64,000 bases of DNA, from NCBI RefSeq assembly GCF_001661265.1, contig NW_017566999.1:186001-250000 (forward strand). The letters run 5' to 3'. This DNA is from Saitoella complicata NRRL Y-17804 (Eukaryota; Ascomycota; Saitoellomycetes; Saitoellales; Saitoellaceae). A program made the translations under genes and the position numbers. Below the pieces are notes generated by a model, which saw nothing but the letters and a program-made list of their open reading frames with translations, did not search any database and was not told where the DNA came from. Of this stretch, positions 54,970 through 64,000 are shown piece after piece; position 1 is the first letter of the stretch; each line of letters starts with the position of its first letter.

Positions 54970-56797
54970 ATGCAGAGTCTTCTGAGAGCTCACAGTCATA
55001 GTCATATCGCGTCGTTGTTTGACATTCGGTATGATCCGTTCTCTCGCTCTTCTATTCCCAGTGCTAATGGATTGCCACAGTATCGACTCAACCGAACGCG
55101 ATGTCATTGTCTTCAGAGGTCCACCAGGCGAGAGCGCCGGCGTACTCCTCAAAGGAACCGTCGTCCTATCTCTACTGGAAACAACCTCGATCCGGTCTAT
55201 CACGCTGAAGTTCTATGGACGTGCGAGGGTTATGTGGAATGAGACGTATATCACATCCAGCCGTGCCCAGAGTACACGAGTACAGAAGCAGGAAAACACG
55301 GTGTATGAGCATGAGTGGTCTTTCTTGCCCTTTGGGAAGCACAGTCATACGATTGGAAAGGGAAATTACGAGTATCCGTTTGAGGTTGTCTTGCCCGGAG
55401 ATCTTCCCGAGTCGATTGAGGGTATGGAGGGCGGACACATCATCTACAAGATGAAGGCAGTGGTGGAGAGAGGAGGGTTCACGGCGGCCAACTTGGTCAA
55501 GAAGAAGCACATTCGCGTTATCAGAACGTTGTCGCCTGCTGCATTGGAGTTGTCGCAGACGATGCTCGTGGAGAACACCTGGCCCAACAAGATCGACTAC
55601 TCTATCAGTATACCTTCAAAGGCGGTGGTAATCGGTTCCGTCATCCCTATCAACATCACTTTGGTACCCCTGATTAAGGGTCTTAATATTGGGAAGATTT
55701 CCGTTACTCTGAAGGAGTATTATACGTTGAACGCAGCGCACGGTCTTCACGGCCTGCCGGCCAGCAAGTCGGATGTCAGGACAGTGCAGTCGATGCGCAT
55801 TGACGAACTGCCGACCGGCCAAGATCAATGGGAAGTTAACGAGGCCATGATCCTTCCCAAATCACTTTCTCAATGTACGCAAGATTGCGATTCGGACTAC
55901 ATCAAGGTCCGACACAAGCTCAAGTTCACAGTTTCTCTCAACAACCCCGACGGGCATGTTTCGGAATTGCGTGCAGCTTTGCCAGTAATGCTAATGATTT
56001 CACCCCGCACCCATGAGGACGGCACGATTCCTGACGAAGCTTCCGGCAGTTACACTGACAGCAACGGATTCACCCATGACGAGAACGCACTGCCGAGCTA
56101 CGACCTGCACATGTACGACCGTCTGTGGGATGGCATCTCGTACACCGGTGTCAATACGCCAATGACGAGTGGTTTCGCTACGCCCGCAAACCGCAGTAGA
56201 CGAAGCTCCATAGACCTCAACGACGCCAGCGGGTCTGGCTTTGGTCCTGGAAATTCGGCGTCGCAGCAGATGCAGCTCATGGCTGGTTTGACTGCCCTTG
56301 CTGAGCGACAAGCTCGTGGTATCTCGCCCCGCCCAATCAACGTGCATGATGCGCCATCGCATTACTCGGTCCCTGCGACACCATTGCACCCGCCAGAGGG
56401 AATGGAGGGTTCGCAGGGCCCGCATGACCACTCGGCGCCGCCAGGAGACTACTTCTCCCCTCGTATTGGATCATCGGCGGCGATCTCTGACGGGGCACGG
56501 ACTCCGGCAGTGGATATGCCTGAGCAGAGTTTGGAGGATTTGAGCAAGGTCCCGTCCTACGATTCTGCGCTCAGGGTGAACACCCTGACGTTGGAGCCTT
56601 CTACAGCGGATTTGCCTACATATGAGGACAGCAGTCGACCACCATCGAGAACCGGGTCCCAGGCGGAGATCACTCCTGCGGTCACGCCACCGAGAGGATT
56701 GCAGAGGCCCCCACCTACGCACACGAGATCGCACATTTCGAGGACGTCGAGTAGTTTGGCGTTGAGGATGCTTCATGGAAAGAGGAGAGAGCACTAA
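54970..56797 (+). CDS. CRED: CreD-type alpha-arrestin (Rod1/Art4 relative)
   Basis: Alpha-arrestins link HECT ligases of the Rsp5/HulA type to permeases for ubiquitination; CreD acts in carbon catabolite repression. Exons 54970-55028 and 55081-56797 around a 52-nt intron, giving 591 residues. The N-terminal arrestin fold reads SLFDIRIDSTERDVIVFRG, VYEHEWSFLPFGKHSHTIGK and NYEYPFEVVLPGDLPESIEG. The C-terminal fold has IRVIRTLSPAALELSQTMLV, ENTWPNKIDYSISIPSKAVV and IKVRHKLKFTVSLNNPDGHV. The tail carries three PY-like ligase-binding motifs: LPSYD, VPSYDS and LPTYED. These blocks match CreD closely. CREC ends 404 bp upstream on the same strand. Confidence 0.92.
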
Positions 56798-57128
56798 AAC
56801 TGGGGAAAGCGGTTAGAGGAGTTGAGATTTGCAAAAAGCAAAGGGGAGGCGGCGGAAGAGATTTATGGATTCGTTTTCGCACATTCTTTCTTGGCATGAG
56901 TTCATGAGTTCGGTCGTTCTTTTGAGATACAGCACAGTCAGAGGTGCTTGGAATTAGACAGTAAAACAAACCATATTATACCTACCTCCTCCTTGTCTAC
57001 CTTGGACATGCCCATCCGCCGGCTCTCACGGCCGATGTCGCCATTTCGGGCATGCAGCTGCAGGTTGGGCGCCAGCCGAAACAGACCAGAATATCCACGT
57101 TACATCCCGACTGCAGAAACATACCGCA

Positions 57129-58643
57129 ATGGCTACAGCACGGTCGCTCCCCCGGGTATGGCCGTCGTCTTTGCAGTTGGCTGCGATCACTCGACAGACC
57201 GTTGCCAGAACTCAGAGAGTACGTGAGCAACTGCAGCAGCGCGGGCTCGCGATATCTGTCAAGTCGAAGCCGTATGCTCGCACATTTGGTCAACCAACGG
57301 CGTACTCTCACCCTCACCTTGTCAAAGCCAATGAGCTCACACGGGGAATCACTCCTCAGGAATATGCGGCACGAAGAGCCGCTCTCGCTGACCGTATGGT
57401 TGAGGGATCAATCGCCATTTGCGTGGGGAACCACTTGCACTACATGTCCGGTTCCGCACACTACGACTTCCAACAAAACGCGAATTTTTTCTACTTGAGC
57501 GGATTTACTGAACCTGATGCTGTCTTGGTAATCGAGAAGGTCTCTGCGTTACAGCACCAGTTTCACCTCTTCGTTCCTCCAAAGGATGAATTCGCCGAAT
57601 TGTGGAACGGAACTAGGACGGGAGTTGATGCCGCCTTGGAGGTCTTCGGAGCAGATGAGGCATGGAGTATCAACTCCCTTGTGCAGCATCTTACGCCTAT
57701 GGTTGACCGTGCGACGGTCATCTATGGTGACTTTGCATCCCTCCAGAGACAACGTTCATCATTAGCAGGAGCTGGCTTCTTGCGCGGATCAACTAGCTCG
57801 CAGGCAGAGTCTTTGATCACGTCGATGCTGGATCCGGTCAAGCTCAAGCCGTTGAATACACACGTTCATAGTCTGCGATCGTTCAAATCCCCTGCCGAGA
57901 TTGCTCTCATGCGCACGGCTGGCAAGATCAGTGGCCGCGGATTCAACAACACTATGCAGAAAAGGCTTATGTCAGAGCATGAAGTAGCTACTACGTTGGA
58001 CTATGAGTTCAAAATGGGAGGTTGTGAGAAATCTGCATACGTTCCGGTCGTCGCAGGCGGAGAGCATGCATTAACGATTCACTACACGTCGAACAACGAC
58101 ATGTTGGAGTCAGGGGAGATGATTCTCGTTGACGCCGGAGGACAGTATGGAGGTTATGCTGCAGACATCACTCGGACATGGCCTGTAAACGGAAAATTCA
58201 CGCCTGCGCAGCGGGATCTGTACCAGGCCGTGCTCAACGTGAACAAGTCATGTATCAAATTGGTTAGCGAAGCAGAGAACATGACAATGAATGATTTGTT
58301 GCGAAAGTGCTCATCACAGCTGGGCGAGCAGTTGAAAGCCTTGGGATTCAGTTTGGTAGAGGGAGACCTTGATCGCGTCTTGTTTCCTCACCACGTTTCC
58401 CACCAGCTTGGAATTCAAGTGCACGATAGCCCGTCAATACATTCGCGTGATGTCCTCAAGGCCGGGCAGGTCATCACCATCGAGCCTGCGATCTACGTGC
58501 CAAACAACGAACGATGGCCGAAACACTTCAGAGGAATGGGCATTCGAGTTGAGGATGATGTACTCGTTGGCAAGACCGATCCTGTGGTGCTCACAACGGA
58601 GGCAGCGAAGGAAGTCGTGGACATTGAAGAATTGATGAGGTAG
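57129..58643 (+). CDS. ICP55: Icp55-type mitochondrial aminopeptidase P
   Basis: M24B metallopeptidase that trims one residue from mitochondrial proteins after MPP cleavage, adjusting N-degron stability. Single exon, 504 residues. The N-terminus MATARSLPRVWPSSLQLAAI and on to about residue 45 is basic and Ser/Ala-rich, a mitochondrial leader. The N-terminal creatinase domain includes NHLHYMSGSAHYDFQQNANF, FYLSGFTEPDAVLVIE. The catalytic pita-bread fold keeps the metal ligands: LVDAGGQYGGYAADITRTWP (two Asp), FPHHVSHQLGIQVHD (His), TIEPAIYVP (Glu) and GMGIRVEDDVLV (Glu). The length and leader favour Icp55 over cytosolic aminopeptidase P. It lies 331 bp after the arrestin and converges with the ataxin-10 homologue. 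Confidence 0.92.
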   Translation: MATARSLPRVWPSSLQLAAITRQTVARTQRVREQLQQRGLAISVKSKPYARTFGQPTAYSHPHLVKANELTRGITPQEYAARRAALADRMVEGSIAICVGNHLHYMSGSAHYDFQQNANFFYLSGFTEPDAVLVIEKVSALQHQFHLFVPPKDEFAELWNGTRTGVDAALEVFGADEAWSINSLVQHLTPMVDRATVIYGDFASLQRQRSSLAGAGFLRGSTSSQAESLITSMLDPVKLKPLNTHVHSLRSFKSPAEIALMRTAGKISGRGFNNTMQKRLMSEHEVATTLDYEFKMGGCEKSAYVPVVAGGEHALTIHYTSNNDMLESGEMILVDAGGQYGGYAADITRTWPVNGKFTPAQRDLYQAVLNVNKSCIKLVSEAENMTMNDLLRKCSSQLGEQLKALGFSLVEGDLDRVLFPHHVSHQLGIQVHDSPSIHSRDVLKAGQVITIEPAIYVPNNERWPKHFRGMGIRVEDDVLVGKTDPVVLTTEAAKEVVDIEELMR

Positions 58644-58704
58644 AGAACAATCAATGCGTTGTCTAGGACACCAGACGATCTCTGGGAAGCGATAAACACA
58701 CTCT

Positions 58705-60213
58705 TCACTTATCCACCTGTAGCTTAACCTTGCCATCTGTACCTACTACTGGCGTGATTCCTGTGCCCTCAAGAGCCTCACTTGGCATAACCTTAATAGC
58801 TTCCATTTCCGCCACCAGTGCTTGATTGTCTGTGTTTTCCTCCAACAAGTTTCTGACACAGAGTACCGCATGTTCTCGCAGATAGGGGTTGTCATCGTCA
58901 ACATTGCACTGGCTAAGAACCAACTCAATTCCGTGAAGGCGGCGGACCTCGTCTTGCACGAACCGTGACTTGTAACACAGTGTACTGAGTAATCGCACTG
59001 TGTCACGTTTGACAAAAGCAAATGCTTTCATTGATTCAGGGGAAGAGGTAGATTCAGCTGTAGGGTCGAGTGGAGAAGAGGAGACACCACCTGAGGAATG
59101 CTTAATTGTTCGTCTTGGAACATAGGTGTTTGCAGCACCGAGCAACGCGATTGCTGTTTCGAGTAGCCCATTCTTCAGCAAAGCCTCTTTTGCGGACAGG
59201 TCAGAGCTAACGTGTGCCAGCGTCTGTAACAACAGAACAACAGCAGTCCAAATTGCTGTCGCATCTGTCACATCCAACTTCTCGTTCGAAGCTGCTGTTG
59301 AGTGGTCACTGTTCAAGGCCTTCATCAGGTATGATGATCTGATTGCAACTGCTTCAAAAATCTTGACCAGGGAAGTTGGTAACTTAGGTTGCTGACCCAA
59401 ATCGATTTGTTGCGAATCCAGCATTGCATCCACGATCTTCAAGATGTTGAGCTGCGGATCTGACAAGACATAATGTTCGCTCTTTGCAAGGTCATAGAGC
59501 TGCTCAAATCCACCATTCCTAATGACTGACGCGATGATGTAGTATGTAAGCTCAAACGCTTTTGATTGAGATTCCTCAAATGCATCATCAGCAATCATAG
59601 ACAGCTGGAGCAGAAGTGCTCTTCCTGACGATGTGTTGAGCAGTGTATCCCGTAATGATGCTCTCTCAGATACACAATTCCAAGTAAAGAAAAGTAAAGG
59701 CAGAATCGCTTGTCTCGAGGAGAACGCAAACAAAGAGTTCATGAACCATTCATCGGCATATCTAACCCAGTTCCTCCATACCCGTTCCTTCTGCCGTGCA
59801 TTGCCCGCAATCGTGTTCGCAAGAACTTGCAGGGATGTTGTGATGAGACCTGAGGAAGCTGCATTATCCGCGTTTGCCAAACATGCCTGCAAGACATTCT
59901 CAATCATTTTCTCAAGGTTGGCATTGCAAGCATTGTCCTGGGATTGCTGGCCAGCAGCAAGCAAATTCCTTCCAAGTGTTAACAGATTCTTGATAGTCTC
60001 AGACAGTTCATCTTTTGATGTAGTAACAGTGGTGCTGGTAGTAGTACATTGTACAGCTGCGACAAGGTTGTTCCACACCATTGGTTCCTCCCCCAGCAGC
60101 TCTCTCAAACTCGCATTTGACTGTGTTTCAAGAACTAGTTGTTTCAGACTTTCAAGGGCCTCTGTTGATGAGCCGTGCTGGAGATTTCTGAGAAGAGCGA
60201 CCGTAGTTTCCAT
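58705..60213 (-). CDS. Ataxin-10 domain protein (Ctr86/Mug99-like)
   Basis: Single exon, 502 residues, an all-helical armadillo-like protein. The C-terminal ataxin-10 domain (about residues 400-485) is clear: VKRDTVRLLSTLCYKSRFVQ, DEVRRLHGIELVLSQCNVDD, DNPYLREHAVLCVRNLLEEN. The N-terminal part (LRNLQHGSSTEALESLKQLV, WRNWVRYADEWFMNSLFAFS) is the expected helical repeat region. Fungal relatives (yeast Ctr86, fission yeast Mug99) are poorly understood, with reported links to cytokinesis and cilia in animals. It is head-to-head with ATG12, 213 bp between starts. Confidence 0.9.
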   Translation of the reverse strand: METTVALLRNLQHGSSTEALESLKQLVLETQSNASLRELLGEEPMVWNNLVAAVQCTTTSTTVTTSKDELSETIKNLLTLGRNLLAAGQQSQDNACNANLEKMIENVLQACLANADNAASSGLITTSLQVLANTIAGNARQKERVWRNWVRYADEWFMNSLFAFSSRQAILPLLFFTWNCVSERASLRDTLLNTSSGRALLLQLSMIADDAFEESQSKAFELTYYIIASVIRNGGFEQLYDLAKSEHYVLSDPQLNILKIVDAMLDSQQIDLGQQPKLPTSLVKIFEAVAIRSSYLMKALNSDHSTAASNEKLDVTDATAIWTAVVLLLQTLAHVSSDLSAKEALLKNGLLETAIALLGAANTYVPRRTIKHSSGGVSSSPLDPTAESTSSPESMKAFAFVKRDTVRLLSTLCYKSRFVQDEVRRLHGIELVLSQCNVDDDNPYLREHAVLCVRNLLEENTDNQALVAEMEAIKVMPSEALEGTGITPVVGTDGKVKLQVDK

Positions 60214-60426
60214 CCACGCCGATATGAGTGGTCGCGTCTGCCAAGCACAGTAAGAAGGATGGAACAGGATTGTACCGCGTCACGGCGAATGCCTTCAAAG
60301 GAGATCACTGGTGCAAGTTGCGTCTTCGGGCCGCGGGTCTGCTCTGTCAAAAATAAGGTTTTGCTGCAATATGAAAGTCTACGCTACTAGCGTTGTTTTG
60401 CTCCGCAACGACACTGACCTCATACA

Positions 60427-60963
60427 ATGGAGCGAATACCGGATGACCTCGAAAATCTCAATCTAGCATCGAGCATTATCATCTCGAACATACCCGAGGA
60501 TGCTACAGCGGCACTCAATCGATACACCCAAGCAGATACGGCCAAAGGTGATAGCAGAGCAGGTTATGACCGAGAATCAAAGAGGTTACTGACGCCTGAT
60601 CAGTCGCTATAAGGTTCAAAGCCGTCGGCCGAGCGCCAATACTGAAGCAACAAGTCTACAAGATCACCTCTGGTCAGAGATTCCAGACTGTCACCACCTT
60701 TCTGCGAAGGCAGCTGAAGCTGAGACCATCCGACACACTTGTACGTTACCCGTTTCATACCACGCCAGAACGGCTGACCAGATGGCTATAGTTCTTATAT
60801 ATCAATTCCACCTTTGCACCATCGCTGGACGAGGTCATCGGTAACCTATATCAGGTCAGTCGATCTTGACCATACTTGTTTGACTTGCTAATGTAGTTTA
60901 CAGAGCTTCAAAGTGAACGACGAACTGGTAGTCAACTACTGCACGACCCAAGCTTTCGGATAA
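60427..60963 (+). CDS. ATG12: Atg12, ubiquitin-like autophagy modifier
   Basis: Ubiquitin-fold protein conjugated to Atg5 by Atg7 and Atg10 during autophagosome formation. Exons 60427-60547, 60604-60740, 60792-60854 and 60904-60963 give 126 residues. The fold is clear: VAIRFKAVGRAPILKQQVYK, ITSGQRFQTVTTFLRRQLKL, LFLYINSTFAPSLDEVIGNL and FKVNDELVVNYCTTQAFG. It ends in the essential C-terminal Gly directly before the stop, so no protease step is needed, as in other Atg12 proteins. The first intron (60548-60603) has two in-phase donors (60548 GTGATA and 60569 GTTATG); I chose the first because it gives the usual Lys before the first strand. It converges on MET10, whose stop is 142 bp away. Confidence 0.92.
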
Positions 60964-61105
60964 TAACGAATTCTTTCCTTTGAATCTCACAATGCTGAGA
61001 TCTATTCTAGCAATTATACCCAAAGAGATCTCATGCAAACCGCCCCATGTCCCTATCCATAATAACAAAAAACACCCAGCCCGAAAAACAACCAACGCCT
61101 TACGC

Positions 61106-64000
61106 TTAGTAAACCTCCAAAACGTAACGTCCCTCCTCCTTCATCTCCTCAACACCGTTCCTGGTAACAGCCTTAGACAAGACCTCGGTGATAGCCGGCA
61201 CGGGCCATGTAGGACCACAGAGGTAGAAGGATCCGTTACCCTCAAGGAGAGCCTCCTTAACATCAACCAAGTTCTCCTCGAGCTTGTCCTGAATGTAGAC
61301 CTTCTGGGGCTGGTCACGAGAGAAAGCACATCCGAGAATGGTGATGATACCAGCATCGAGGTAAGCCTCCCATTCCTCACCGAACAAGTACTCCTCACGA
61401 CGATGACGGGAACCGAGGTAAAGGAAGACCTTTCCAATCTCGATACCCTGAGCCGCCTGCCAAGCACGATACTCGACGAAAGCACGGAAGGGAGCAAGAC
61501 CCGTACCCAAACCAGCCATGATGATGGGCTGGGTGTCCTTGGGAGGAAGCTTCATGACGGAAGGCTTAACGGACACAACGAGCTCGTCGCCGATCTCGAG
61601 ACGAGACAAGTAGCGAGTAGCCTGACCGTAACGGTCACGGCCAGTAGGATCACGCCAGTCAACTGCGACAACCAAGAGGTCGACCTGGTTGGGACGGACC
61701 TTCTGGGAAGAAGCGATGGAGTACTCACGACGCTTCAGGGGAGGCACGATCTGAGCCAACTGACCGAAAGCAGGGCGAGCAGACTTGAACTCGTGCAACA
61801 AGTCAACGTAGTGGATGGTGTCAACCTCAGCACGGCGCTTGAACTCAGTAGTACCCTCGGCAGAAGCAAGAGTAAGCAACTGCTTCCTCTCAGCCTCGTC
61901 GGTGGCGAACTCAGCGAGCTGCTCGTAGAACTTCTTACCAGGACGGCCGAACAAGTCAATGTTCTGCAACAAAGCCTGGAAGATGGTGCGGGTCTCGGTG
62001 TAGGCAGGGTCCTCACGGGAAGGAACGTTAACCAACTCAGAGGCGTCAAGACCGTAGAAGTCGATGAAGTCCTCAACCTCCTTCCTGTCGTTGTGAGCGT
62101 GAACACCCAAAGCCTCACCGATCTCGTAGGTCAAACCAGTACCGGTGGTGTCGAACTCGATGTGGAAGATGTTACGGTCGTAGTCAGCAGGAGTAAGACG
62201 CTTGTTGGACTTAACCTTGACGATGAAGTTGCGCTCAGGGAGGTCAGGGCGGATGGAAGCCTTGGTCTCGTAAGCCTCTTTGAACAAGAGACCCTTGGCA
62301 GCCTCGTGCCACTTGGAGGTCTCACCAACACGCTCCTCGATCTCCTTCTCAGTGTTAGCCTCGGTAGAGTTGGCGCGGATGGTGGTGGGGAGCTCCTGTG
62401 CAACCTCGGCCTCAGCCCAGGTAGCGGGGACCTCGACCTTGTTGAGACCCTTGGCAAGATTCTCAACGATCTTGGAGACAGCGGGAAGAATGGACTTGGC
62501 GTCCTCAGAGTTGAGGGCGGCAACCTTCTCAGCAGCACCAGCAAGGTCAAGCTCAGGGCGCGCAACCTTCAAGAAAGCAAGCTGAAGAGCAACAGCGTCG
62601 GTCTCAGCGGAAGCCTCAGACTTCTCACCGAGCTCGGCAACGTTGAGGACGTAAAGCTCAGCCTTCTTGGCGGCAACAGCACGACGGAAACCAGCAGGGA
62701 GCTTCTTCTCGTAGTCAGCATCCTTGATAGAGGTGCGCAACAGGACCTTAGCACCCTCCTTGGCAGCACCGAGAACATCATAGGAGTTCAAGATCTTAGC
62801 GTCCTGAACAACAACGACATCGGCGTTCTCGATCGCGAAAGGAGCCTCAACAACAGACTTGGTAGAGCGGATCTCAGTCTGGATGATACCAGCCTGGGAC
62901 AAGTTGTCGAAGACGGCGTTGAAGGAGACGTTCTTGCCAGAGACCTCAGACAAAAGCTTAGCAACCTTGGCGGGAGCAGCAGCGGTGGCAGTGGCGTCAA
63001 CATCCCAGTGGACGTACTGAACGGCCTCTTCGCCAGCGAAGAAGTCGAAGGAGGGGGCACCGAGGTAGTCGGCGATGTCACCAATGGTGAAGACCTTCTC
63101 GGTAGAGTACTTGATATCCTTAACGGAGGCGTTGACGGAGGAAGTGGCCAAAGCAGCAACAACGTCAGCGTAGAGAGCGGACTGTGTGTAAGCCTGGGCG
63201 ACAGCGTCCTTGTCGGCAACCTGACCAAGGACGGAGACCTTCTTCACGGAAGCGGGGAGGGCCTCGAGGAAGTGCTTGTCGGAGAAGGGACGGTAGACAC
63301 GGACGACGACAACACCGAGCTTCTGACCAGCCTTGGACAACTCGGCGGCGGCGCGGCGGGCAATGCGAGCCTCGGTGGAACCGAAGACAACCAAAACCTG
63401 CTCAGCCTCAGCGTGACCCTCGTACTCGAACAAACCGTAGTTGGTACCGAGCTCAGAGTTGAGGTTGTTCAAGATCTTAGAGATGCGCTCAGCGGCATCC
63501 ACCTTCTTGCCGACAGCATCCTGGGCCTGGATGAGCTGGGTGTAGGTGCGCTTGACGGCAGCGGCGTCAAGAACATCAACAACCTGGCAAGACTCGCGCG
63601 CAAGGCGGACACCGTCGTAGACATGGATGGCGGGAGTGACGGAGGAGATCAACGAGGCAAAGAGAGCCATGTGCTGGATCTCGTGAGCGGAAGAAGAGGA
63701 GATCAAAGAGACACCGGTCTCCTGGGCGGCGTAGAGAGCGCTGGCGTAGTTGGCAACCAAGGCAGCGTTGGCGGCGGAGTAGTCGGATGCAGAGACGTGG
63801 GCAACGAAAGGTGTGGCAGCCGAGTAGAGGAGCGCAAGCTGGGTAAGAATGGGCTGCATGGTAGCGAGAGTCTGGGTGGACGCGATGACAGCGTGGGGAG
63901 CAGGGTACTTCTGCTTGAAGTCCTCAATGGAGAAGAAGTCACCGAGAACCATCGCACCAGCACCAGAGCGGGACTGCATCTTAGCGAGGACGGGGAGACG
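61106..64000 (-). CDS. MET10: Sulfite reductase (NADPH) flavoprotein subunit (5' end off the right edge)
   Basis: Alpha subunit of assimilatory sulfite reductase; passes electrons from NADPH through FAD (and a flavodoxin-like region) to the Met5 haemoprotein in cysteine/methionine synthesis. The frame ends at 61106 and stays open through base 64000 (RLPVLAK before MQSRSGAGAMVLGDF), so about 70-80 N-terminal residues lie outside by comparison with yeast. The C-terminal half is highly conserved: RLTPADYDRNIFHIEFDTTG, FGRPGKKFYEQLAEFA, PPLKRREYSIASSQKVRPNQ (FAD), QPIIMAGLGTGLAPFRAFVE (NADPH), YLGSRHRREEYLFGEEWEAY and the terminal YVLEVY. Codon use is strongly biased, explaining several long antisense frames. 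An apparent internal start at 63979 is not the true one. Confidence 0.95.
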   Translation of the reverse strand, partial: RLPVLAKMQSRSGAGAMVLGDFFSIEDFKQKYPAPHAVIASTQTLATMQPILTQLALLYSAATPFVAHVSASDYSAANAALVANYASALYAAQETGVSLISSSSAHEIQHMALFASLISSVTPAIHVYDGVRLARESCQVVDVLDAAAVKRTYTQLIQAQDAVGKKVDAAERISKILNNLNSELGTNYGLFEYEGHAEAEQVLVVFGSTEARIARRAAAELSKAGQKLGVVVVRVYRPFSDKHFLEALPASVKKVSVLGQVADKDAVAQAYTQSALYADVVAALATSSVNASVKDIKYSTEKVFTIGDIADYLGAPSFDFFAGEEAVQYVHWDVDATATAAAPAKVAKLLSEVSGKNVSFNAVFDNLSQAGIIQTEIRSTKSVVEAPFAIENADVVVVQDAKILNSYDVLGAAKEGAKVLLRTSIKDADYEKKLPAGFRRAVAAKKAELYVLNVAELGEKSEASAETDAVALQLAFLKVARPELDLAGAAEKVAALNSEDAKSILPAVSKIVENLAKGLNKVEVPATWAEAEVAQELPTTIRANSTEANTEKEIEERVGETSKWHEAAKGLLFKEAYETKASIRPDLPERNFIVKVKSNKRLTPADYDRNIFHIEFDTTGTGLTYEIGEALGVHAHNDRKEVEDFIDFYGLDASELVNVPSREDPAYTETRTIFQALLQNIDLFGRPGKKFYEQLAEFATDEAERKQLLTLASAEGTTEFKRRAEVDTIHYVDLLHEFKSARPAFGQLAQIVPPLKRREYSIASSQKVRPNQVDLLVVAVDWRDPTGRDRYGQATRYLSRLEIGDELVVSVKPSVMKLPPKDTQPIIMAGLGTGLAPFRAFVEYRAWQAAQGIEIGKVFLYLGSRHRREEYLFGEEWEAYLDAGIITILGCAFSRDQPQKVYIQDKLEENLVDVKEALLEGNGSFYLCGPTWPVPAITEVLSKAVTRNGVEEMKEEGRYVLEVY

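Noticed and set aside
61135-63963. Several 90-150-codon frames on both strands inside MET10
   Set aside because: All are frame shadows of the conserved flavoprotein, rich in Ser/Leu/Arg/Pro as expected from its codon bias.

Overview
The window is nuclear DNA from an ascomycete fungus. The evidence is the gene set (Rad9, Fig4, Hbs1, Atg12, Gem1, Zds-type, copper-fist and Zn2Cys6 proteins, and the CreC and CreD-type carbon catabolite repression proteins), together with many short introns of about 45-80 nt. These introns have GTANGT-like donors and CTAAC/CTGAC branch sites close to the acceptor. I cannot fix the subphylum; CreC/CreD argues for a filamentous or early-diverging ascomycete rather than a budding yeast. 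I recognise no transposon, viral relic, CRISPR array or bacterial-type operon. Exon joins below were worked out by reading frame, phase and family alignment from memory, and in nearly every spliced gene the phases close exactly.

Layout: 1-6.6 kb holds a CCCH/RWD protein (cut by the left edge), VPS27 (ESCRT-0) and HBS1 (ribosome rescue). 7-11.2 kb holds an unfamiliar acidic repeat protein, a 65-residue candidate gene, a ketopantoate reductase and a MYND-finger protein. 11.8-17.7 kb holds ACH1, a mitochondrial PPR protein and RAD9. 18-24 kb is an accessory-looking stretch with an unfamiliar Ala/Val/Glu/Cys-rich protein carrying a 3'UTR intron, a short Zn2Cys6 protein and 2.9 kb with no convincing gene. 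24-41 kb holds SSM4/DOA10, a Snx41/Atg20 sorting nexin, an intron-bearing tRNA-Val(UAC), PDX3, a G-patch protein, a J-domain protein, ARB1, FIG4 and KSH1. 41.5-50 kb holds a copper-fist regulator, an Rgt1-like Zn2Cys6 regulator and a Zds1 homologue. 50-64 kb holds GEM1 (Miro), CREC, a CreD-type arrestin, ICP55, an ataxin-10 homologue, ATG12 and MET10 (cut by the right edge).

Themes: membrane traffic and lysosome/vacuole biology are well represented (VPS27, SNX41, FIG4, KSH1, SSM4, ATG12, arrestin). A carbon-regulation block (Rgt1-like factor, CREC, CRED) lies within 12 kb, with CREC and CRED adjacent on the same strand. Six gene pairs are head-to-head with start codons only about 155-215 bp apart. 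Three genes (ACH1, ARB1, MET10) show a strongly restricted codon set typical of high expression, which opens long antisense frames that I treat as shadows.
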